Assembly (NCBI GenBank): GCA_964463485.1
Contig: CAYXDO010000293.1
Coordinates: forward strand, 1 to 5,237
Direction of reading: 5' to 3'
Source of the DNA: CAYXDO01 sp964463485
GTDB lineage: Bacteria > Myxococcota > Kuafuiibacteriia > Kuafuiibacteriales > Kuafuiibacteriaceae
Length of the DNA stretch: 5,237 bases
Positions 1 through 5,237 of this stretch are shown here, piece after piece. Made by a program: the position numbers and the translations under genes. Position 1 is the first letter of the stretch. The number at the start of each line of letters is the position of its first letter. Under the pieces are notes generated by a model. It saw only the letters and a list, made by a program, of their open reading frames with translations, was not told the DNA's origin and did not search any database.

Positions 1-248
1 GACGCTGACGCTGACGATCTGACGCTGACGCTGACGCTGACGCTGACGCTGACGCAGACGCTGACGCTGACGCTGACGCTGACGATCTGACGCGGACGCA
101 GACGCTGACGCAGACGATCTGACGCTGACGCAGACGATCTGACGCTGACGCAGACGCAGACGATCTGACGCTGACACTCCGACGCTGACGCTGACGCTGA
201 CGATCTGACGTCTGGCGCTGACGCAGACGATCCGACACACGACGATCT
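1..248. repeat. Hexamer/octamer tandem repeat (GACGCT, GACGCA, GACGATCT)
   Basis: Nearly the whole stretch is built from head-to-tail GACGCT or GACGCA hexamers interrupted by an octamer, GACGATCT. Exact octamers start at 13, 81, 113, 133, 159, 199 and 241, and a variant GACGATCC starts at 226. From about 101 to 166 a higher-order unit appears (GACGCT, GACGCA, then the octamer, about 20 bp), once with an extra GACGCA. The array decays after about 173, where substitutions (GACACTCC, GACGTCTGG, GACACAC) appear. It starts at the window edge, so its true length is unknown. The plus strand has TGA stops every six bases in one frame, and the octamer shifts frame at each occurrence, so a conserved plus-strand protein is unlikely. 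The minus strand has no stop in any frame here (see findings). Function unknown. Confidence 0.9.
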
Positions 249-339
249 GGTGTTCGAGACGCATACGAACGTCACGAGTTGGGCGACTTGCTCTTGGCTG
301 ACGTCGTCAAGCGCTGCCGGCCAAGGCTACACTGCAGGA
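249..339. other. Short leader between repeat array and reductase gene
   Basis: This 91-bp stretch separates the repeat array from the reductase start. An in-frame GTG at 250 would extend the reductase by 30 residues, but that extension (Thr/Ser-rich, with two Trp and one Cys) does not resemble the N-terminus of the family, which begins directly with the dinucleotide-binding strand. A TACACT at 328-333 could serve as a -10 element for a nearly leaderless transcript, but I see no acceptable -35 partner at normal spacing, so no promoter is called. Confidence 0.5.
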
Positions 340-1287
340 ATGACTCGCTTCGTCGTCTTCGGCGCTGGCGCCATCGGCGCCGCGATCGGGGGTCGCCTTT
401 TCGAACGAGGCGCGGACGTGCTCTTCGTGGCTCGAGGTGATCACGGCCGAGCGCTCCGCGAGGGTGGCCTCGTGCTCGTAGACGCCGACGGAGCCCGCAC
501 GCTCGCTCCCAAGGTCATCCTCGATCCCGCCCAGCTCGAGCTCGAGCGACAGGATGTCGTGTTCCTCGCGGTCAAGTCCCAGCACACCGACCACGCCTTG
601 AGAGTCTTGGCCGAGAAGGCTGTGTCGACGATCGTTTGTGCTCAAAACGGTGTAGCCAACGAACCCAAGGCCGCGAGCCTCGGGGTGCGCGTCTACGGAA
701 TGATGGTCTTCTCGCCGGCAACTCGGCTCGTGCCGGGGCGAGTCGAGGTCTTTTCCAAGCCCTTGGGTCTCAATAGGCTGGGCGCGTGGCCGCGCGGGCG
801 CGACTCACTTTCAGGCCTTCTGTCCGAACGGCTCGGCGAGGCGGGCTTCCCGACCGAGGAGACCGATCGGATCGACTCATGGAAGTACGGCAAGCTCCTC
901 TCCAACTTGGGCAATGCAGTCCAGGCTTTGTGTAGACCTGCGGACGACGGGTCCAAGGTCGTCGAATGGGCGGTCGCCGAGGCCGAGCGATGTTATGCGG
1001 GGCTTGGGATCGAGAGCGTGCCCCTCGAGCGAATCCGGGAGCTCGCGTCGCGCCTCACGCTCATTGCCATCGACGGCCGAGTGCGCGGCGGCGGCTCGAC
1101 GTGGCAGAGTCTGGAGCGGCGGAGCCCGTCGATCGAGACCGACTTCCTGAACGGTGAGATCGTGAGAATGGGAGAGTCGCTCGGGATCGAGACACCCGTG
1201 AATCGTCGGCTCGTAGAGCTCTCGCGGATCGCCGTCGAGGGAGGTCTGGGTCCGGGCTGCTTCTCGGTCGCGGAGCTCATGCCATGA
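340..1287 (+). CDS. Ketopantoate reductase (PanE/ApbA) family protein
   Basis: 315-residue cytoplasmic NAD(P)H-dependent oxidoreductase. The family enzyme reduces 2-dehydropantoate to pantoate in pantothenate and CoA synthesis. The N-terminal Rossmann fold starts at once with FVVFGAGAIGAAIGGRL (GxGxxG at residues 8-13). The family signatures follow in order: AVKSQ (77-81), QNGVANE (102-108), WKYGKLLSN (181-189) with K185 matching the catalytic lysine of E. coli PanE (K176), STWQSLE (253-259), and IETDFLNGE (265-273) with E266 matching E256, then TPVN (285-288). Length is normal (about 300). ATG 340 is chosen because it places the nucleotide-binding strand at residue 3. The upstream AGGA abuts the ATG and an AAGG lies 13 bases away, so the ribosome site is weak. 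There is no panB or panC nearby, and many relatives act on other 2-oxo acids, so the substrate is unproven and I withhold panE. It converges on the caspase gene with a 20-bp gap. Confidence 0.88.
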   Translation: MTRFVVFGAGAIGAAIGGRLFERGADVLFVARGDHGRALREGGLVLVDADGARTLAPKVILDPAQLELERQDVVFLAVKSQHTDHALRVLAEKAVSTIVCAQNGVANEPKAASLGVRVYGMMVFSPATRLVPGRVEVFSKPLGLNRLGAWPRGRDSLSGLLSERLGEAGFPTEETDRIDSWKYGKLLSNLGNAVQALCRPADDGSKVVEWAVAEAERCYAGLGIESVPLERIRELASRLTLIAIDGRVRGGGSTWQSLERRSPSIETDFLNGEIVRMGESLGIETPVNRRLVELSRIAVEGGLGPGCFSVAELMP

Positions 1288-1307
1288 GTCTCGGTGTCCG
1301 TGCTAGC

Positions 1308-2756
1308 TCAGTCCGGCCAGAGCCAGGTGACGAGGCTGGTGGCAGCAAGGGTCGCGGCGGTCGCGAACAAGATGTTGGCCAACCGAGCGTTGCTCTCCGA
1401 CGAAACTTTGAAGGGACTCACGTCGGCGTCCGAACCGATCGTCGAGCGATAGGCCTCGGCGTCGTCGGCCGCGTTGATCCCCGCGACGATTCCGCCGGTA
1501 AGTGCGACCATTGCGGCGCCCGAAGCCGCCAGCGCAACGATGGGCTTCCAGGGTGAGGACCGAGTCGGTTCGTCGATGAGCTCGAGCTCTCGGGACGTGC
1601 GATAGCCGTCGAAAAAAGCAGGACCGAAGGGCACCGCGAAGAGTCCCTTCTGAAAGATCGACTCCTCGCTGCCGCGTGCGACGGTGGTGGGCTTCGAACG
1701 AGGGAAGCGGGTAGCAACGGCGCGCGACGAGCCCACGATGGGAATTCGGACCTCGCTTTCCGCGGTCCTGAGATAGTATGTGCTCGAAGGAACCAAAGTG
1801 ACGGAGACCTCGCTGTCGTCTGACGCGTTCATGTCGAGAAACCGGACGCCTCTGGCGTCCTCGAGCCAACTCCGTCCCGCCAAGGTCGCCGGTATCAGGA
1901 GAGTGGGCGCATTCGCGGCGAGGCTGCGATCGAAGAGCGGCTCCTCGAGGTGCAGACGCGGCGCGTGTGCGAAGATCGCGAGACGCGCGCGTGGATCGCT
2001 CACGTTTCGGTTCGCGGCGGCCACGAACGCCTGGACCTCCTCATAACTCACTCGAGCGTCTCCGTTGACGTCAGCCGCCCCAGCGAGGGCCGAGCGAACT
2101 TCGTGGCTGAAGACTCCTGAAGCGAATCTCGACCACTCGTGGACCTCGGCGGCCTTCGACGTCGAGACGAGAAAACCGGTGCCCGGGTATCGATCCGGAT
2201 CTTCTCGCCCGAGGAATTCCAAGAGCGCGGCGTCTTCGTCCGCGCCTCCTCGGCTCTTCACCATGAAATACGCGTTGCAAGCGTCCACGATGATGTGATT
2301 GACCGTCGCCGGGCTTCGCGAGACGACGTGCTGGAACAAATCAGAGCGAGTGAATCGCTCCCCCACCAAGTGCACGTAACCCTCCCCGTCGTCGCCGATC
2401 GACCCGTGGCCCGCGAACACGAAATAGAAGGTCGTGCGGACGCCGCGACCGCGGGCGGCCTCGATCTCTGAAAACGTGGAGTCCAACGCTCCGAGGAGCT
2501 CCTTTCGGGTGGGGACCCGGGCGATTTCGGCAATTTCCGGAAACAGGCGCTGAGAGCTCGGGTCGAGGACCGTGAGGATGGTGACTTTCTTGGAAGTCAA
2601 CGCCAGCAACTCGTACCAGCGCGCGCCATCATCGTCGGCATACTCGAGTTTGGGTAGGGAACCGTCGAGACTATTCGTGTTCGACACGACGACAGCGAAC
2701 GACTCCGACGGTGGGGCCGGGTTCTGAAGGAGGAGCAAGAGCGCGGTCGCGCTCAC
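1308..2756 (-). CDS. Caspase-family (peptidase C14-like) protein, membrane-anchored, with EF-hand
   Basis: 482-residue predicted cysteine peptidase, last gene of the sigma operon. The caspase-like domain spans about residues 18-225. Strand FAVVVSN is followed by LEYADDDGARWYELL (37-51), the catalytic His in YFVFAGHGS (H117) and the catalytic Cys in HIIVDACNAY (C160), so the dyad is intact. A p10-like part contains GFLVSTSKA (194-202) and SGVFSHEVRSAL (213-224). Next come a canonical EF-hand loop (229-240), a probable beta-rich region (about 265-400) and two hydrophobic helices (about 405-429 and 457-481) that should anchor it as a hairpin. The N-terminus has only a short Leu run (residues 6-10) without basic residues, a doubtful export signal, so the side of the membrane is uncertain. 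The GTG at 2756 is chosen because it overlaps the upstream stop (GTGA) and has GGAGG seven bases before it. The frame stays open further upstream, but that part lies over the preceding gene. Cleavage specificity cannot be told. Confidence 0.88.
   Translation of the reverse strand: MSATALLLLLQNPAPPSESFAVVVSNTNSLDGSLPKLEYADDDGARWYELLALTSKKVTILTVLDPSSQRLFPEIAEIARVPTRKELLGALDSTFSEIEAARGRGVRTTFYFVFAGHGSIGDDGEGYVHLVGERFTRSDLFQHVVSRSPATVNHIIVDACNAYFMVKSRGGADEDAALLEFLGREDPDRYPGTGFLVSTSKAAEVHEWSRFASGVFSHEVRSALAGAADVNGDARVSYEEVQAFVAAANRNVSDPRARLAIFAHAPRLHLEEPLFDRSLAANAPTLLIPATLAGRSWLEDARGVRFLDMNASDDSEVSVTLVPSSTYYLRTAESEVRIPIVGSSRAVATRFPRSKPTTVARGSEESIFQKGLFAVPFGPAFFDGYRTSRELELIDEPTRSSPWKPIVALAASGAAMVALTGGIVAGINAADDAEAYRSTIGSDADVSPFKVSSESNARLANILFATAATLAATSLVTWLWPD
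2037..2072 (-). other. EF-hand calcium-binding loop in the caspase-like protein
   Basis: This stretch encodes a twelve-residue loop, DVNGDARVSYEE (residues 229-240). It has acidic or polar ligands at EF-hand positions 1 (D), 3 (N), 5 (D), 9 (S) and 12 (E), Gly at 4 and Val at 8. That is a textbook EF-hand loop, flanked on both sides by probable helices (HEVRSALAG before, VQAFVAAAN after). It sits directly after the peptidase domain. Calcium binding is inferred from the motif only. Confidence 0.75.
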
Positions 2757-3520
2757 GGTCGAACCTCCAACCTCATCACCCGAACGAATCCGTCCGGCCG
2801 ATCGCCAGCGGGTGCGCCAAGCGGGACTGCCGCGAGGGCCTTTTTCGACTCCGCGAAGATGAGTACGAGCTCGAAGACCCCACCTGGCCATGCTTCGACA
2901 TCGTAAGGTTGACCCACTGGGCTGCTTCCAGGCTCCACCTCCACGGTGAAGAGCTCCCTCGGAGGACTCGTCGAGTCCAAACCGCGAACCACACCTCGGA
3001 CCCAGCGAACGGGCGCGGACGACCCCGGGGACACGGAAGCCACGAGCCTGACGCGCTCCCCGACCGTCACTTTGCCATCTCCCGACAAGTCGCGAATCGT
3101 AGGCGGCGGGCCACCCGCCACGGCGAGCGCTCTCATTCCGACCGACGAAAAGAGCTGCTCCGGCTTGCCTCGCGCAATCCACTGCTCCTCGTCGTCTCGA
3201 AGCGAAGTCAACACCGGCACGACCACGACCGCGATCGCGCAGGCCGCCGCAGCGATCGTCCAGGCCAGCCAACCCCGTGGCTCCGGCTTGGAGCCATCCA
3301 AGAGGACTCGCCGCTGAACTCGGTCCACCGCGCTCAACGAGACTCCCGATGCGTAGAGCGCGGACTCGGCGCTCGCGTACCGCTCGTACATGCGCTTGCA
3401 CGACTCACAGGCACGAACTTGGTCCCGTATGGACGACATCTCCGCCGCTCCTAGATCTCGGGTGAAATAGGCGCGAACGCGCCCCTCGTGACTTGCCCCG
3501 TGAGTATCGATTGCGACCAT
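2753..3520 (-). CDS. Probable anti-sigma-like single-pass membrane protein
   Basis: 255 residues, the middle gene of the operon. The N-terminal cytoplasmic part (1-82) resembles an anti-sigma zinc-finger (zf-HC2) domain: a helix HEGRVRAYF, then IRDQVRACESCKRMYERY with Cys38 and Cys41 in a CxxC. The His usually found three residues before the first Cys is Gln34 here, so zinc binding may be lost or use His7 or His11. One strong transmembrane helix follows (about 84-107, WLAWTIAAAACAIAVVVVPV), then an extracytoplasmic part of about 148 residues with predicted beta strands and a dockerin-like DLSGDGKVTVGE (144-155). By position it probably binds the sigma factor encoded just upstream. ATG 3520 is preferred: GAGGAG lies seven bases upstream, whereas the in-frame ATG at 3526 is one base from it and the ATG at 3559 lies inside the sigma gene. 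Its stop overlaps the caspase GTG. The C-terminal domain is not recognised with confidence. Confidence 0.8.
   Translation of the reverse strand: MVAIDTHGASHEGRVRAYFTRDLGAAEMSSIRDQVRACESCKRMYERYASAESALYASGVSLSAVDRVQRRVLLDGSKPEPRGWLAWTIAAAACAIAVVVVPVLTSLRDDEEQWIARGKPEQLFSSVGMRALAVAGGPPPTIRDLSGDGKVTVGERVRLVASVSPGSSAPVRWVRGVVRGLDSTSPPRELFTVEVEPGSSPVGQPYDVEAWPGGVFELVLIFAESKKALAAVPLGAPAGDRPDGFVRVMRLEVRP
2764..2768 (-). promoter_or_regulatory. Ribosome binding site deciding the caspase GTG start
   Basis: On the minus strand this reads GGAGG, followed by seven bases (TTCGACC) and then GTG at 2756. It lies within the last codons of the membrane-protein gene, whose TGA shares bases with the GTG. The arrangement suggests translational coupling and fixes the start of the caspase-like protein. 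Confidence 0.8.
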
Positions 3521-3527
3521 CGTCATT

Positions 3528-3533
3528 CTCCTC
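3528..3533 (-). promoter_or_regulatory. Ribosome binding site of the membrane regulator gene
   Basis: The minus strand reads GAGGAG, sharing bases with the TGA stop of the sigma gene (3534-3532). It is seven bases from the ATG at 3520 and one base from the ATG at 3526, which favours 3520 as the start. Overlap of the stop codon and Shine-Dalgarno sequence suggests coupled translation of the sigma factor and its putative partner. Confidence 0.75.
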
Positions 3534-4221
3534 AGCGACTCCGGATGAGCCGAAGCCAACCGCCCTCGTTGGCCTCGAACCCAGCGAAATAGCCGCGTTC
3601 CTTCATGAACTCGAAAAACGTCGTTCGAATCCTTTTCTCCGAAGTCTTGACCTTCGACGCGGAGAGCCCCGTTCGGGTGGCGATGTCCTTGTGTTCGAGC
3701 TCTTCCTCGAACCGTAGCCGATAAATCTCTCGCTCACGACCGGGCAGCTCGTCCCTGAAGCGCTGCACCAATCCCGCGAGCTCCGCAGACTCGGCGTCCA
3801 CCTCTGGACGACCCGTCGCGGGGCCCCGACCGAACCTCGGATCGCCCGCCGGCTCACTCTCCAGATCGGCGGGCTCTTCGGAAAAAGACTCGGTGAGCGC
3901 CCGCTCCTTGCGCCGAAACTCGTCGATCACGTTGTTGCGACTGATCGTGAACAAGTAGGCCCGATAGGGGCTGAGTCCGTCGTAGCTCATCCGAGCGTTC
4001 TGGGCGAAAGCGCGGGAGAAGGTGTCCTGGAGCCGGTCCTCCAAATCGAACGCGCTCGAGGCTCCTCGAAATCGACAATTGCGACCCTCTGCCCGGAAGC
4101 TGAAGCCCGCCCGCAAAAACACGGCGAGCGGCGGCGCGTATTGGCGGTATACACGATCCAATGCCACTGCCTCCCCTCGACGAAACGCGTCGAGCAGCTT
4201 GCGATCTTCGACGAGCAGCAT
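3532..4221 (-). CDS. ECF-type RNA polymerase sigma factor
   Basis: 229-residue sigma-70 family factor with only regions 2 and 4, the ECF layout; it would direct RNA polymerase to a dedicated set of promoters. Region 2 begins with LLDAFRRGEAVALDRVYRQY (residues 9-28), then region 2.2 DLEDRLQDTFSRAF (59-72) and the promoter-melting and -10-recognition part PYRAYLFTISRNNVIDEFRRK (85-105). Region 4 (about 150-205) has LPGREREIYRLRF and the helix-turn-helix HKDIATRTGLSASKVKTSEK (177-196). Two oddities are a basic stretch of about 17 residues between 2.1 and 2.2 (42-58), and an acidic, Pro/Gly-containing linker of about 40 residues (108-147) longer than usual in ECF factors. About 20 residues follow region 4. 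ATG 4221 is chosen because region 2 starts at once. No clear Shine-Dalgarno sequence precedes it. It is the first gene of the operon, and the membrane protein just downstream is its likely anti-sigma. Confidence 0.88.
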   Translation of the reverse strand: MLLVEDRKLLDAFRRGEAVALDRVYRQYAPPLAVFLRAGFSFRAEGRNCRFRGASSAFDLEDRLQDTFSRAFAQNARMSYDGLSPYRAYLFTISRNNVIDEFRRKERALTESFSEEPADLESEPAGDPRFGRGPATGRPEVDAESAELAGLVQRFRDELPGREREIYRLRFEEELEHKDIATRTGLSASKVKTSEKRIRTTFFEFMKERGYFAGFEANEGGWLRLIRSR

Positions 4222-4250
4222 TTGAACCCGCGTTGCCGTACTCTTCGCGA
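4222..4250. promoter_or_regulatory. Compact divergent intergenic gap
   Basis: About 29 bp separate the sigma start (minus strand) from the preferred GTG of the lipoprotein gene (plus strand). Promoters for the two genes must therefore overlap each other or lie within the opposite coding sequence. I see no convincing sigma-70 or ECF promoter here by eye, so only the divergent arrangement is reported. Confidence 0.45.
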
Positions 4251-5189
4251 GTGCGGCCTTGCTTCCCTACTACGGATCTCCGGGTCGCCGGAGCGATCGC
4301 GGCTTGTCTTTTTCTTGGCTGCTCTCCGAACCTCGACCGGGCCGTGGGTACCCTGAGCCTGCTGGTTCATGTCGCCGTACCTGCAGACTCCGTCGCCGTC
4401 CACGTACGCGCGGGCTCGGCAGGACTCGACCGAACGCTGCCCGGAGCACCCACCGTGGACCTTCTCCTCGAAGGCCTCCCCGTTGGACCGAGCTCGATCG
4501 AAGCCAAGGCGCTAGCCGGGAGTGTCGTGCTCGCTTCGGACTCGCGTACGGTCGAAATTCAACCCGGCACCAGCACGTCCCTGGAGCTACGTTTGGGCCA
4601 TCTTGACGCCGGATCGGTCGACGCAGCCTCCGACTCCGGCGTGCATGACTCCGGCGTGCATGACTCTGGCGCGCATGACTCCGGCGTGCATGACTCCGGG
4701 CCCGCGGACTCCGGAGCTCGGGAGGCGCGAAGCGGCAACCTGCGTTGCTGGTTCCGCATGATCCGCGAAGACACGATCGTCGGATCGGAAATCAACCGAG
4801 TCAGCGACGAGCCCGTAGAGGGCTTCACGAGTTTCATCTCCAACGCGCGTGGGTTCCTGGGAAGCGATCCAAGCGAGGTTCAAGCCCGCGTCGTCGAAGT
4901 CGAGCTCGACCGCAATGTCGAGAATGTTCCGAGCCTGGGTGACTTGTTCTCCGGCGAAGTCACCGTCTTCGCGGTCGTCGGCTCGTCCGAGGTTCGCACC
5001 ACGCTCGCCCGCGGATCGGTCTCGGGAAATCGATCGCTGCTCACTCCGACCGCGCTCCCCGTCGGACCCCTCCGGGAGCTCCTGGGGGGCGATCTGAAGC
5101 TGGGCCTCCGCGGCTCGACGATCTGGACACGCGACGATCAATTCGAAGCAGATCTGAACGTCTGGGTAGATTGGGCGGCCCAGGAATAG
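4251..5189 (+). CDS. Probable lipoprotein of unknown function with Asp-Ser-Gly repeat linker
   Basis: 312 residues, not recognised as a known family. From GTG 4251 the N-terminus is a basic residue, a hydrophobic run (VAGAIAACLFLGC) and a Cys at residue 24 followed by SPNLD, which reads as a lipoprotein signal. The lipobox FLGC is not perfect, and the earlier IAAC (Cys 19) is an alternative. The mature protein has a first domain (about 25-118) with alternating hydrophobic strands resembling an immunoglobulin-like or carboxypeptidase-regulatory fold, then an Asp/Ser/Gly/His linker (about 119-160) with pentapeptide repeats, then a second probable beta domain (about 162-312) starting NLRCWFRMI. 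GTG 4251 is chosen because it gives a normal signal length and avoids overlap with the sigma gene. TTG 4233 is possible, while ATG 4161 would overlap the sigma gene by 61 bp. No good Shine-Dalgarno sequence is visible. It is divergent from the sigma operon and may belong to its regulon or envelope function. Confidence 0.72.
   Translation: MRPCFPTTDLRVAGAIAACLFLGCSPNLDRAVGTLSLLVHVAVPADSVAVHVRAGSAGLDRTLPGAPTVDLLLEGLPVGPSSIEAKALAGSVVLASDSRTVEIQPGTSTSLELRLGHLDAGSVDAASDSGVHDSGVHDSGAHDSGVHDSGPADSGAREARSGNLRCWFRMIREDTIVGSEINRVSDEPVEGFTSFISNARGFLGSDPSEVQARVVEVELDRNVENVPSLGDLFSGEVTVFAVVGSSEVRTTLARGSVSGNRSLLTPTALPVGPLRELLGGDLKLGLRGSTIWTRDDQFEADLNVWVDWAAQE
4632..4706 (+). repeat. 15-bp tandem repeat encoding the DSGVH pentapeptide
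   Basis: Five head-to-tail 15-bp units start at 4632, 4647, 4662, 4677 and 4692. The first, second and fourth are identical (GACTCCGGCGTGCAT), the third has two changes giving DSGAH, and the fifth diverges to DSGPA. A further GACTCCGGA begins a partial sixth unit at 4707. They encode residues 128-152 of the lipoprotein linker, in frame throughout. The near-identity of the DNA units points to recent expansion by slippage or unequal recombination. Confidence 0.92.
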
Positions 5190-5237
5190 TCTCTTTCTCC
5201 CAAAGTTCGCGCACGATCTGGCAAGACTTTGGACGCG
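5190..5237. other. 3' flank of the lipoprotein gene with weak inverted repeat
   Basis: After the TAG at 5187-5189 the window holds 48 non-coding bases. CCAAAGT at 5200-5206 is complementary to ACTTTGG at 5226-5232, giving a 7-bp stem with a 19-base loop. There is no following T tract in the window and the stem is only moderately GC-rich, so it is a poor intrinsic terminator candidate. Confidence 0.3.

Noticed and set aside
1..248. CRISPR array
   Set aside because: Units are 6-8 bp and contiguous, without unique spacers of 30-40 bp between conserved repeats.
250..339. GTG start at 250 giving a 30-residue extension of the reductase
   Set aside because: The extension is unlike the family N-terminus, and ATG 340 puts the GxGxxG motif at the normal position.
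1288..1307. Bidirectional terminator between the convergent reductase and caspase genes
   Set aside because: Only 20 bases lie between the two stops, and I see no stem-loop there beyond the short palindrome GCTAGC.
2757..3401. Upstream extension of the caspase reading frame by 215 codons
   Set aside because: It lies in another frame over the membrane-regulator gene, its translation is Arg/Gly/Ser-rich without domain character, and the GTG at 2756 has a strong GGAGG and a GTGA overlap. The open frame is a high-GC shadow.
2711..3454. Long plus-strand open frame antisense to the membrane regulator
   Set aside because: The product is basic and of low complexity, rich in Arg, His and Pro, with no motif. 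The opposite strand has a coherent CxxC, a transmembrane helix and operon signals.
4236..4267. ECF-like promoter for the sigma operon (GGGAAGC-like -35 near 4261-4267, TACGG near 4236-4240, minus strand)
   Set aside because: The match to a GGAAC-type -35 is imperfect and the spacing to any plausible -10 depends on which bases are chosen. It is not enough to call by eye.
5200..5232. Intrinsic terminator after the lipoprotein gene
   Set aside because: The stem is 7 bp with a 19-base loop and no T tract in the visible sequence. Recorded only as a weak inverted repeat.

Overview
The window is high-GC bacterial DNA with the style of a myxobacterium (phylum Myxococcota, perhaps Polyangiales or a relative). 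This rests on three things: a caspase-like peptidase behind an ECF-type sigma factor and a membrane zinc-finger-like protein, a lipoprotein with an Asp/Ser/Gly repeat linker, and strong G/C bias at third codon positions. The assignment is inferred from style, not from a database match.

Layout from left to right. Positions 1-248 are a short-period tandem repeat built from GACGCT/GACGCA hexamers broken up by GACGATCT octamers, and it runs off the left edge. Positions 249-339 are a short leader with no convincing promoter. Positions 340-1287 (+) encode a ketopantoate reductase-family (PanE/ApbA) oxidoreductase with its expected catalytic residues. Only 20 bp separate its stop from the stop of a convergent three-gene operon on the minus strand.

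That operon reads from 4221 down to 1308. It encodes an ECF-like sigma factor (4221-3532), then a single-pass membrane protein with a degenerate anti-sigma zinc-finger-like N-terminus (3520-2753), then a membrane-anchored caspase-family (peptidase C14) protein with an intact His/Cys dyad, an EF-hand loop and a two-helix C-terminal anchor (2756-1308). The genes are tightly coupled. The sigma stop lies inside the Shine-Dalgarno sequence of the second gene, and the second and third genes overlap by four bases (GTGA) with a GGAGG site seven bases upstream of the GTG.

A probable lipoprotein gene (4251-5189, +) diverges from the sigma gene across only about 29 bp. It carries a pentapeptide repeat linker encoded by 15-bp tandem units. 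The last 48 bp are non-coding with a weak inverted repeat.

Working model (inference): the membrane protein restrains the sigma factor until an envelope signal arrives, and the caspase-like protein is the co-expressed effector or part of the signalling chain. The divergent lipoprotein may be a regulon member or an envelope partner. This sigma / membrane regulator / caspase cassette is the most interesting content. The reductase looks like an unrelated housekeeping-type neighbour.
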